Shown one piece after another: positions 9,241-16,840 of a DNA stretch of 17,500 bases (the stretch's first letter is position 1; each line of letters starts with the position of its first letter). Made by a program: the position numbers and the translations under genes. Source of the stretch: Stramonita haemastoma (lineage: Eukaryota > Mollusca > Gastropoda > Neogastropoda > Muricidae); assembly GCA_030674155.1 (NCBI GenBank), contig CM060317.1, forward strand, positions 41,589,593-41,607,092. The letters are read 5' to 3'. The notes beneath the pieces are model-generated. The model was not told the origin of the DNA. It saw only the letters and a list, made by a program, of their open reading frames with translations, and did no database searches.

Positions 9241-9285
9241 AAACCTGTCACAGGTTTCTGTACCAGTGTCACACTGGTACAGAAA
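9241..9285. repeat. Two overlapping perfect palindromes (cruciform-prone)
   Basis: The first is 9241-9257, arms AAACCTGT / ACAGGTTT around a single C at 9249. The second is 9255-9285, arms TTTCTGTACCAGTGT / ACACTGGTACAGAAA (15 bp, perfect) around a single C at 9270. They share TTT at 9255-9257. Both centres read TGTCACA. There is no ORF, no T-run and no mobile-element body nearby that explains them. Confidence 0.9.
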
Positions 9286-9289
9286 TGTG

Positions 9290-9856
9290 CAAGCAGACAG
9301 AACAAAAAGTGTTAGTTCTAACGTGTGGAAAACTTGTTGAGATGATAAAGAAATAAAACCATTAGTTTACCAAAAACAATGTGTACACACAAGAAATGCA
9401 ATACTTCACAATAGCCACACGTCAAGACCCCATCACAATTAGGACACACAACAACCACACAACCTGACCCAACTCAACTTCATACATCATTCAACGAAGC
9501 TTTTCTTGTATTTGTCCTACATGTTTGATCGTAAGCCTGTCTGTTTTTGCTTCACGGCAAGACAATACTGCTCTCATTTATCAGGCTCCTGTGCCATGTT
9601 GTCACCACCCTTCTTTTCTTCTCTGTTTAATTTCCACATGGGGATTCCAGACCATCGCTTGTCCTTCATTATTCCTTGCTTCAGCAGTCCTCCTCATGTC
9701 TTTTTCTATTTTTTCTCATCCCGTTTCTCTCAGTACTGATTATTTTCAGATTTAATGCCTACCGCAATGCTTGCTACAAAAGTTGAATTTTCTAATAAAC
9801 CAGGTTAAAGAGGGGTACATATTTTTTTCCCTCATGAAATTCTATTGCTATTTTTA
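9290..9856. other. Unannotated stretch, no supported gene
   Basis: Mixed sequence with a CA/AC-rich zone at 9420-9480. Short open frames at 9506-9755 overlap in two frames, are Ser/Phe/Pro rich and have no domain character. Confidence 0.5.
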
Positions 9857-9857
9857 G

Positions 9858-10095
9858 AATCTCTGTGATGGATACTATAGCCATATTGTTAAGGTCATTC
9901 AACTTTGAAAGTTGTAGGTTCAAATCTTGCTGGCGTCTGGTGAATTAAAAGTGGGTATCTTTAAAATCTCCTTCGATAACTTTGAGTGGAGACCTGTCAG
10001 TGTCTTGATTTCTTGAGTGCAGACCTGCAATTTCCTTTGTGTATATTCATAAATTATGCAAAAGATCAAATATGTACAGTAAAGATCCTGGGGGA
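9858..10095 (+). mobile_element. SINE-B copy 2 (old, diverged, tRNA-headed)
   Basis: A tRNA-like head shows a CAAC/GTTG anticodon-type stem around a 7-nt TTTGAAA loop (about 9900-9914) and a B-box-like GGTTCAAATCT at 9918-9928. A clear A box is not preserved. The body TGGCGTCTGGTGAATTAAAAGTGGG matches the minus-strand piece at 1-50 at roughly three in four positions. The later part, AAAGATCAAATATGTACAGTAAAGATCCTG near 10060-10090, corresponds to the central region of the family as I remember it. A GAA-rich tract starts where the SINE tail would lie. Confidence 0.62.
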
Positions 10096-10518
10096 AGAAG
10101 AATTGTGAAGAAGAAGAAGAAGAAAAAGAATTGCAAAGATATCCGAAGATGTGCAAAAAAATTGCTGACAATTGCGAAGAAGAATGTGAAGAAGAATTTG
10201 AAGAAGAAGAAGAAGAATTTGAAGAATTTGAAGAAGAAGAAGAAGAAGAAGAAGAAGAAGAAGAAGAAGAAGAAGAAGAAGAAGAAGAAGAAAAGAAGAA
10301 GAAGAAGAAGAAGAATTGCAAAGACGAAGAAGTAGAAGGAGAAGAATTGCAAAAAAGAAGAATTGCGAAGAAGAAGAATTCCGAAGAAGAAGAATTGCGA
10401 AGAAGAAGAATTGCAAAGAATTGCAAAGAAGAATTGCGAAGAAAAATTGCGAAGAAGAAGAATTGCGAAGAAGAAGAATTGCGAAGAAGAAGAAAAAGAA
10501 GAAGAAGAAGAAGTATAC
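10096..10518. repeat. (GAA)n / AATTGCGAA purine-rich tract
   Basis: About 420 bp of GAA repeats on the plus strand, with a pure core near 10236-10290. Elsewhere it is punctuated by AATTGC inserts that form a loose 16-bp unit (GAAGAAGAAGAATTGC) at about 10360-10490. Six frames stay open for 70-240 codons of Glu/Lys/Arg or Ser/Phe/Leu runs. None is a gene. It probably grew from the GAAGAAG tail of the adjacent SINE-B, which is an inference. Long purine/pyrimidine mirror tracts like this can form triplex DNA. Confidence 0.92.
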
Positions 10519-10944
10519 ATGAAAAGTGCCACATGGGCATATACCACTGCAGAATGGACATCCTGTGCCCATCCCAGTATCTAAGTCTCATTACCTGGTC
10601 ACAAAAACAAAACAAAACAAAACAAAAAAACACAGCTAGAGTGTCTTATAATGAAAGCAGAAAATTGTTTCAAAGAGTTGCTTGAAAAAAAGAGAAGAGC
10701 GTGGACTGGGAAGGCAGAAAATAAGCACAAGAAATTGTAGAAAATAAGAAGAAAGACAGAAACAAAATGAGAACAGAAAAGTAGAAACGTCTAGCGCAGA
10801 ATTTTCAGAAGGTGGGGATGCTATTTACACTCCCTCAGCATCCCCACGGTGGTGAACAAAACAACAAAAGAAAGAACAGGACAAAAATGAGAAACAAAGT
10901 AGGTAAACACAAAAGAATAAAATTGATAAACAAAAGAAAAAGGA
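10519..10944. other. Unannotated A-rich stretch; second copy of a diverged dispersed repeat
   Basis: The segment 10686-10835 (GAAGGCAGAAAATAAG, then GGTGGGGATGCTATTTACAC) resembles 8862-9000. AAACA repeats occur at 10607-10630. No gene is supported. Confidence 0.45.
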
Positions 10945-11448
<504 letters not shown>

Positions 11449-11484
11449 TAAACACACACACACATATATATACACACACACACG

Positions 11485-11577
<93 letters not shown>
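11449..11577. repeat. (CA)n microsatellite
   Basis: CA array with a TATATA interruption near 11465-11470 and a CGCC interruption near 11483, then about 90 bp of unbroken CA to 11575. Confidence 0.97.
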
Positions 11578-11579
<2 letters not shown>

Positions 11580-11673
11580 GAGTAATTAAATAAATATTGA
11601 TATAGGCCTGGCGGGGACAACCCACGTCAGAGAACATGACCACTGTACACATAGACAGATACCCCCTCCTTCC

Positions 11674-11685
11674 ACACACACACAC

Positions 11686-11771
<86 letters not shown>
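11674..11771. repeat. (CA)n microsatellite, left half of an insertion-split array
   Basis: CA array broken once at 11688 and ending exactly at SINE-A copy 2. A CA array reappears at 15913 directly after the LINE-F insertion, so both are probably parts of one original array. Confidence 0.9.
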
Positions 11772-11775
<4 letters not shown>

Positions 11776-12127
11776 AACGGGATAGTCTAGTGGTCAGAAC
11801 ATTGAGCTCGCAATTTGATGACCCAGGTTCGATTCCCGGTCGAGGGGATTTTTCCTCTGGAGTTAACATCAGTGCTGACTCTATTCCCCCAAAAGTCTTT
11901 CGGATGAGACTATAAACCGCGGCCCCGTGTGCGAATGCACGCAGAACATCTTGCGCACATGTTAATTCCTGTTCCGCTTTTCGTAAGAGTAGGCCATCGT
12001 GTGCCGGTGGGAACAGATGCATTTACAAAACTGCATACACACGGGGACTGGATGTAAAAAGCATATGATTGCTTATTCCATTATCCTTGATTCAAAAGAA
12101 TAAATAAATAAATAAAAATAAATGAAT
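11772..12127 (+). mobile_element. SINE-A copy 2 (full length, target of LINE-F)
   Basis: A box TAGTCTAGTGG at 11783-11793 and perfect B box GGTTCGATTCC at 11826-11836. The body matches the other three copies and retains a TATAAACCGCGGCC segment (11910-11923) that is present in modified form in copy 3 but absent from copies 1 and 4. The 3' stem is altered (AAGCAT...TTGCTT). The (AAAT)n tail runs into the target-site duplication of LINE-F at 12128. The CA array on its left and the CA array beyond LINE-F show it entered a microsatellite first. Confidence 0.93.
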
Positions 12128-12137
12128 AAATAAACAC
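12128..12137. repeat. Left target-site duplication of LINE-F
   Basis: AAATAAACAC, identical to 15906-15915. It lies at the end of the SINE-A tail. Confidence 0.85.
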
Positions 12138-12665
12138 TTCCTCGTTATTAATGTGGTCTTTCTAAGAGATGCCAAGGAGTCTGCGAAAGCATCTCAACTC
12201 TGTGGCCTGTATTCTCCTCTCCAGATCCGCTGTGAGGCTCCATGACTCACAAGCATACAGGAATTATTGAGATGACCAGAGTGCGTATCAGCCTGATCTT
12301 TGAACTGAGCGAGATGTTCCTGTTCTTCCAAATGGTCTTCAAGTTTGTCAGTGCTGTAACTGTCTGTGCAATCCTTGCGAGTATTTCAGGCTCGGATCCC
12401 TTGTCTGTTACAATTGCTCCCAGATACTTGAAGCTTTGTACCGTTTCCAAATTCTGACCACCGACCCTGATGTTGGTGTTGATGCCGTTGATGTTGTTGG
12501 TCATCAGCTTGGTCTTCTGCGCACTGATCTCTATGCCATAGGCTGTTGAAGTCTTGTCGAGGCGTTCCACTAAACTAACTCTTCTTCTTTCCCTGCCAGT
12601 CCATCGATGTCATCAGCAAAACGCAAGTTGGTAATTGTTCTGCCTCCAATGCCGACTGTTCCTTC
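12138..12665 (-). pseudogene. LINE-F, inverted 5' part, distal half (RT motif with FADD onward)
   Basis: Minus-strand translation from 12665 gives EGTVGIGGRTITNLRFADD (catalytic FADD at about 12607-12620) and GLAGKEEELV. Then ERLDKTSTAYGIEISAQKTK follows, and FKYLGAIVTDKGSEPEILAR at 12440-12380. After a frameshift near 12250 it reads YACESWSLTADLERRIQ and FRRLLGIS, then a stop, then KDHINNEE, ending at 12138. It is the direct continuation of the piece at 14692-15587, from which LINE-G separates it. The clade is not assigned. The tail is the family whose C-terminus reads WYGHV...GGRRRGRQRKRW. Confidence 0.9.
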
Positions 12666-12669
12666 ATGA
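12666..12669. repeat. Left target-site duplication of LINE-G
   Basis: ATGA, repeated at 14688-14691. Removing LINE-G and one copy rejoins LINE-F as TTCATGATCTTCC, which reads through its ALEDHEGTV segment. The duplication is only 4 bp, but the restored reading supports the junction. Confidence 0.8.
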
Positions 12670-14435
12670 AATCTCTTTTTTCCCTCACCTCAGCTCTCCT
12701 TGGATCTGCAAAGGCTAGCCCTCTGCCTACTGTCCACAGCCACTCTGAACTTCCTGCTATATTCTCTTCATTCTTCTCTGACAAAGTCCGCAACATCCGC
12801 TCCAAACTGGATCAGACTTCTTTCCGACCTGCACCTCCTGATCCCCAATTCACTGGCACTCCTCTTCTTGTCTTTCACCCAACAAGCGAAAAAGAAATCA
12901 AGAACATTCTGAAAGAAATGACAATAAAATCATGCGATCTCGATCCTGTACCTGCTTCTCTTTTCATTCAGTGCATCCCACAGCTTATACCTACTATCAT
13001 AAAAATAGTAAACTCATCTCTTCTTTCTGGAAATTTTCCATCAGCTCTCAAAACTGCGATAGTCACACCTCTGCTCAAAAAGTACGACCTCGATCCTAAC
13101 ATCCTGAAGAACTATAGACCCGTCTCTAATCTGCCTTTTATCTCTAAAGTCCTTGAAAAAGTTGTTCTGAAACAACTCAATAGCCATCTTCTTTCCAATA
13201 ATCTCTTTCCCCCTTTTCAGTCTGCCTATCGCGTCAACCACAGCACAGAAACCACCCTGGTTCATACTCTAAACATGCTTCTCCATGCTTCTGACTCAGG
13301 GAAAATCTCCCTTCTTACTCTTCTCGACTTATCTGCTGCCTTTGACACTATAGACCATTCAATTCTCCTCTCCCGTCTCCAGAACATGTTTGGCGTTAAA
13401 GGCACAGCCCTCACCTGGTTCACTTCATACCTCGCAGACCGAGTCCATACAGTTGCAGTAAACAAGATTCAATCAGCACCTGCCAAACTGGAATGTGGTG
13501 TCCCTCAGGGATCAGTTCTGGGCCCTCTTCTTTTTACCCTCTATACTGCTCCACTGTCACATATAATAGACCGTCATCATATCAATTATCACTTTTATGC
13601 TGATGACTCGCAGATTCAAAGCAGTGACACACCTGAAAATCTTCCTTCTCTCTCGACAAATATGACCAGCTGCCTTCAAGACATCCAACACTGGATGATA
13701 CAAAACAAATTACAACTAAATGCAGATAAAACCGAAGCCATGCTTGTAGGCACCAAACACAAACTCTCCTCCATTCCAATAACTTCAATAGAATTCGGCA
13801 ATACGTCAGTTCCGCTATCCACTTCTGTGAAGTATCTAGGAGTCGTTGTCGATAACACTCTCTCCATGCAAAAATTCATTACCCAAACCTGTCAGTCATG
13901 CTACTATCAACTACGGCGTATTAGCGCAATTCGAAAGTACCTGTCCACAGATCCAACTTCCAAACTTGTCACTTCTCTTATTCTCTCACGTCTGGACTAT
14001 TGCAATTCTCTTTTGGCTGGTCTGCCAGCATCATCCATCCACTCCCTTCAACGCATACAAAACTCCGCAGCTCGTCTGGTCCTCAGAAAGAAAAAATCTG
14101 AGCACATTACCCCTCTCTTGCAATCTCTTCATTGGCTGCCCGTACCACAGAGAGTAAACTACAAGATCAATACCCTCTGTTACAAATGTCTCCACAATAC
14201 TGCACCCTCCTACCTCTGTGAATGTCTTCACTTGTACACACCTTCTCGCTCCCTCCGCTCGTCGGCAGATACTTTGTCCCTAAGAACACCCAGATTCAAC
14301 CTATCTACCGTTGGCTGCCGCTCTTTCTCTGTTTCGGGTCCATCGATGTGGAACGACCTTCCTCTCTCCCTCCGACAAAAGCCTACTTATGACACTTTTA
14401 AATCCAACCTCAAGACACACTTATTTCAAACCTAA
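12666..14435 (+). CDS. Reverse transcriptase ORF of LINE-G (5'-truncated ORF2-like protein)
   Basis: Encodes a 589-residue reverse transcriptase used for target-primed copying of the element's own RNA. Residues 1-55 (SLFSLTSALLG...LPAIFSSFFSDKVRNIR) match the linker that normally follows the APE endonuclease, which is missing. The RT core spans about residues 115-385. It has KNYRPVSNLPFISKVLEKVV near 150, LLDLSAAFDTIDH with the motif A Asp at 221, GVPQGSVLGPLLFTLY near 275-290 and FYADDSQIQ with YADD at 311-314. KYLGVVVD follows, then the family's C-terminal region (SRLDYCNSLLAGLP, LQSLHWLPV, LHLYTPSRSLRSSADT, MWNDLPLSLR). There is no frameshift or stop. The ATG at 12666-12668 comes from the flanking target-site duplication and is not a native start. 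CR1/L2 group, from memory. Confidence 0.93.
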   Translation: MKSLFSLTSALLGSAKASPLPTVHSHSELPAIFSSFFSDKVRNIRSKLDQTSFRPAPPDPQFTGTPLLVFHPTSEKEIKNILKEMTIKSCDLDPVPASLFIQCIPQLIPTIIKIVNSSLLSGNFPSALKTAIVTPLLKKYDLDPNILKNYRPVSNLPFISKVLEKVVLKQLNSHLLSNNLFPPFQSAYRVNHSTETTLVHTLNMLLHASDSGKISLLTLLDLSAAFDTIDHSILLSRLQNMFGVKGTALTWFTSYLADRVHTVAVNKIQSAPAKLECGVPQGSVLGPLLFTLYTAPLSHIIDRHHINYHFYADDSQIQSSDTPENLPSLSTNMTSCLQDIQHWMIQNKLQLNADKTEAMLVGTKHKLSSIPITSIEFGNTSVPLSTSVKYLGVVVDNTLSMQKFITQTCQSCYYQLRRISAIRKYLSTDPTSKLVTSLILSRLDYCNSLLAGLPASSIHSLQRIQNSAARLVLRKKKSEHITPLLQSLHWLPVPQRVNYKINTLCYKCLHNTAPSYLCECLHLYTPSRSLRSSADTLSLRTPRFNLSTVGCRSFSVSGPSMWNDLPLSLRQKPTYDTFKSNLKTHLFQT

Positions 14436-14687
14436 GTTTTTCTCCTTCCGCTTCCATCTCTTACCTGTCCCTGCCTTCAACATCCACCTGCCAAAGTGCA
14501 TAACGTTTGTAGGTGTGTGTGCGTGCGCGCGCGTGCTGTGTGCGTGCGTGTGTTGTGTGTGTGTGTGTACATTCGAATTTGTCAAAACTGTAAATAGTTG
14601 CTGATTGTGCGTCGTGTAGGTTGAAAGCAAGCGCTTTGATTTGTTTTTGCAAGATATAGCGCTATACAAATTCCATGTATTATTATT
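12670..14687 (+). mobile_element. LINE-G: 5'-truncated CR1/L2-like LINE nested in LINE-F
   Basis: The element body runs from just after the left ATGA to the ATT tail before the right ATGA. It holds the RT ORF and a 3' UTR of about 250 bp. The UTR has a TG/CG-rich tract (14514-14570), then AATTCGAATTTG and AGGTTGAAAGCAAGCGC, a 12-bp palindrome TATAGCGCTATA (14655-14666) and CCATGTATTATTATT at the end. Copy B (4058-5395) and the scrap at 6194-6302 are relatives. An intact ORF in a dead-on-arrival copy points to a recent insertion, the youngest event in this stack. It sits on the strand opposite to the part of LINE-F it interrupts. Confidence 0.93.
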
Positions 14688-14691
14688 ATGA
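14688..14691. repeat. Right target-site duplication of LINE-G
   Basis: ATGA, matching 12666-12669. It follows the ATT tail directly, so its first base could also be counted as tail. Confidence 0.75.
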
Positions 14692-15587
14692 TCTTCCAGT
14701 GCATCATCATGATTCTCTCAAGGAAGCTGTTAAAGAGAGAGCAAGCAGTCTTGTCTGACGCCCGCCGTCGTCCTGAACCAATCCCCTATGCCACCATTGA
14801 AATAGACTGCGCTAGTGGCCTTGTTGTAGAGCTCCTCAATGACTCTGATCATGTTGGCATTGATGTTGTACATCCTCATGGTGGCCCACAGAGCTGCATG
14901 CCATACCCTGTCAAAGGCCTTTTTGAAATCCACAAAAACATGGTAAAGGTCTTGCTGATGCTGAAAGTACTTCTCGCACAGTATTCTTAGATTAAAAATC
15001 TGCTCTGTTGTGCTTCGTCCTGCCTTCAGCAATGATCGTCTCTGCTTGTGGCTTCAGTCGATTCAGTAGGATCTTTAGCATGACTTTGTTTGGATGACAT
15101 ATCAAGCTGATTGTGTGATAGTTCTGGCATTGTTGAGGGTTGCCTTTCTTGGGAAGGGTGATGATTAGTGATTGTGTCCAGTCACGGCCAGTCTCCTGTC
15201 TGCCAGATCTTGTTACATATTATCAGTTGGGTGTTTATCATGGCTTCCCCCCCCCCCTGCTTGGACCAGTTCTGCCGGGATGTTGTCTATTCCTGCTGAT
15301 TTCCTCTTCTTCATCGATTTGACAGCTACTCCCACCTCTTCCCGAAGGATGGGGTAGTTGTCGGTGTCTGCCAGTGGTGGGACATTCAGTGCCTCTGGAT
15401 CTCCTGAGGTTTTGTGGTTATACAGGTCTGCACAATATTCCCTCCATCTCTTTAGAATGTCCTGGTCTTCTGTTAAGATCTTTCCAGTTTTGTCTTGAAT
15501 GGTGCTGGTTTTCCCTTGGTTTGTGCCTGTCAGGTCTTTTACTAGCTGATACGTTTTATTGCTGTTGTTCTTGCTCAGATTTTCTGC
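14692..15587 (-). pseudogene. LINE-F, inverted 5' part, proximal half (linker, RT fingers and palm)
   Basis: The minus strand reads from 15587: AENLSKNNSNKTYQLVKDLT, DILKRWREYCADLYNH, MKKRKSAGIDNIPAELVQAGG, IITLPKKGNPQQCQNYHTIS, LKILLNRLKPQAETIIAE, GRSTTEQIFNLRILCEKY, HVFVDFKKAFDRVWHA (RT motif A) and GVRQDCLLSLFNSFLERIM. The expected GVRQGCLLSP is altered to RQD and SL. There is a stop plus frameshift near 15170-15185, a small deletion before GRSTTEQ near 15030, and a G-run expansion near 15247-15256. The endonuclease is missing. Apparent coding beyond 15587 on this strand is the shadow of the 3' part on the other strand. Confidence 0.9.
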
Positions 15588-15905
15588 AATAACGAGGAAG
15601 TAAGAATCAGAATCTGTCAAGGCATCGGCCTTTTGAAGATCTCCTGACCACGGTCAAAAAACGCAAAACTGAAGTGGTATGGGCACGTTGCAAGATCAAC
15701 AGGGCTTTCCAAGACGATTGTGCAAGGCGGGAGAAGGAGAGGAAGGCAGAGAAAGAGATGGGGGGACAACATCCGAGAAGGGACGGGCCTTAGGCTGAGT
15801 GACACCCTGAGAAAGGTCGAAGACAGAGGGAAATGGAGAGAGCTGGTTTCGAGGTCTTCCGTGGCTCCCCTACGGTCTAAATAGACTACGGGATAGAAGA
15901 AGAAG
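15588..15905 (+). pseudogene. LINE-F, direct 3' part (C-terminal basic tail and 3' end)
   Basis: On the plus strand the same family continues in the opposite orientation: NNEEVRIRICQGIG, then a 1-nt deletion, then FEDLLTTVKKRK, then a 1-nt insertion near 15666, then LKWYGHVARSTGLSKTIVQG, GRRRGRQRKRWGDNIREGTG, LRKVEDRGKWRELVSRSSVA and a stop near 15880. The element ends in a short (GAA)n tail before the duplication AAATAAACAC. The piece begins with AATAACGAGGAA (15588-15599). The inverted part ends with the same 12 bases, read on the minus strand at 12149-12138, so together the two parts cover the protein without a gap. Confidence 0.88.
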
Positions 15906-15915
15906 AAATAAACAC
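15906..15915. repeat. Right target-site duplication of LINE-F
   Basis: AAATAAACAC, identical over 10 bp to 12128-12137, and followed by the CA array. Confidence 0.85.
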
Positions 15916-16137
15916 ACACACACAATCACAAACACACACACACTTTGACTTTCACGCACACACACACACGCGCGCGCGCGCACGCGCACACACACACATA
16001 TGTGCGTACGCGTACGAACACACACATGCAGACACGCACGTGCGCACACACACACACACACACACATACACACACACACACACAACATTGTGATGAATAT
16101 AATTATAATATACGTTGAAATGAAGACGGACAACACA

Positions 16138-16213
<76 letters not shown>

Positions 16214-16490
16214 CACATACACACACATTGACACACACACGCCCACACACATACACACACGCACGCACGCATACACACGCCGTTGCATGCACACACACAC
16301 GCACACACACCTCGCACGCACACACACACACACACACCCCGCACGCACCACACCACTCACACACACACACACACACACACACCACCACACACACACACAC
16401 ACACCACACACACACACACACACAACACACACAACCACCACAACACACACACACACACCACACACCACACACACACACACCTGCCACCAC
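15913..16490. repeat. Long degenerate (CA)n tract with CG-rich and CAC-rich interruptions
   Basis: CA repeats with a (CG)n block at 15969-15985, unique islands at 16083-16135 and a pure CA stretch at 16141-16211. Increasingly irregular CACG/CACC variants run to 16490. It is probably the right-hand continuation of the array interrupted at 11771. The alternating CG/CA block has Z-DNA potential. The 171- to 323-codon His-Thr or Cys-Val ORFs across it are translated repeat. Confidence 0.93.
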
Positions 16491-16538
16491 CCAGATTGCT
16501 GTGAATACCCCTTGAAATGAAGACCAATAATATTGGGA

Positions 16539-16553
16539 CCCCCCCCCCCCCCG

Positions 16554-16593
<40 letters not shown>
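16539..16593. repeat. 55-bp C tract
   Basis: Fourteen C, one G, then 40 C. The complementary G run could form quadruplex structures, and homopolymer length here may be unreliable in the assembly. Confidence 0.95.
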
Positions 16594-16595
<2 letters not shown>

Positions 16596-16655
16596 ACACA
16601 CACAACACAGAAGAGACGAGTGGAAAACGTATTTGTCGAGGTTTGGGGTGAAATG

Positions 16656-16727
16656 TTACTGTGAGTAAGTGGGGAAACGAAACCAACATTCATTATTGCA
16701 CCCAAAAACGACGCAATATCTTGGCAT
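16656..16727 (-). pseudogene. Possible THAP zinc-finger N-terminus (fragment or first exon)
   Basis: The minus strand from 16727 starts ATG and reads MPRYCVVFGCNN, followed by ECWFRFPTYSQ and a stop (23 codons). The spacing MPxxC-x4-C and a following FRFP resemble the start of THAP DNA-binding domains, which occur in P-element/Kolobok-type transposases and in host regulators. The remainder of the C2CH domain (later Cys, His, AVPTIF-type end) is not present in any frame I read nearby. It could be a first exon, a transposase relic or chance. No surrounding transposase was found. Confidence 0.35.
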
Positions 16728-16840
16728 TTTGGCCGTATATGACAATTACGAACGATTTTCTTACTCGCACCAGGCCCTTTCACTTTATTTTTCAATGTAG
16801 CAGACAGCGCATGTCTCACTCCGACAACTCCGTCAAGGGG

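Noticed and set aside
9506..9755. Two overlapping ORFs of about 76 codons
   Set aside because: Both are Ser/Phe/Pro-rich, overlap in different frames and show no family similarity.
10047..10685. Several 160-240-codon ORFs on both strands rich in Glu/Lys/Arg or Ser/Phe/Leu
   Set aside because: All are frames of the same GAA repeat, which has few stop codons. A real gene would not be open in six frames at once.
15588..15620. N-terminal residues TDSDSYFLVIAEN of the minus-strand LINE-F ORF
   Set aside because: This stretch is the antisense of the plus-strand 3' part (NNEEVRIRICQ), so it is not LINE-F coding sequence on the minus strand. The inversion junction is at about 15587/15588.
12138..15905. 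Two independent head-to-head insertions of the same LINE family in place of one twin-primed copy
   Set aside because: The coverage of the two parts is complementary with a 12-nt overlap at the breakpoint, and one 10-bp duplication flanks the pair. Two independent insertions would not be expected to match so closely.
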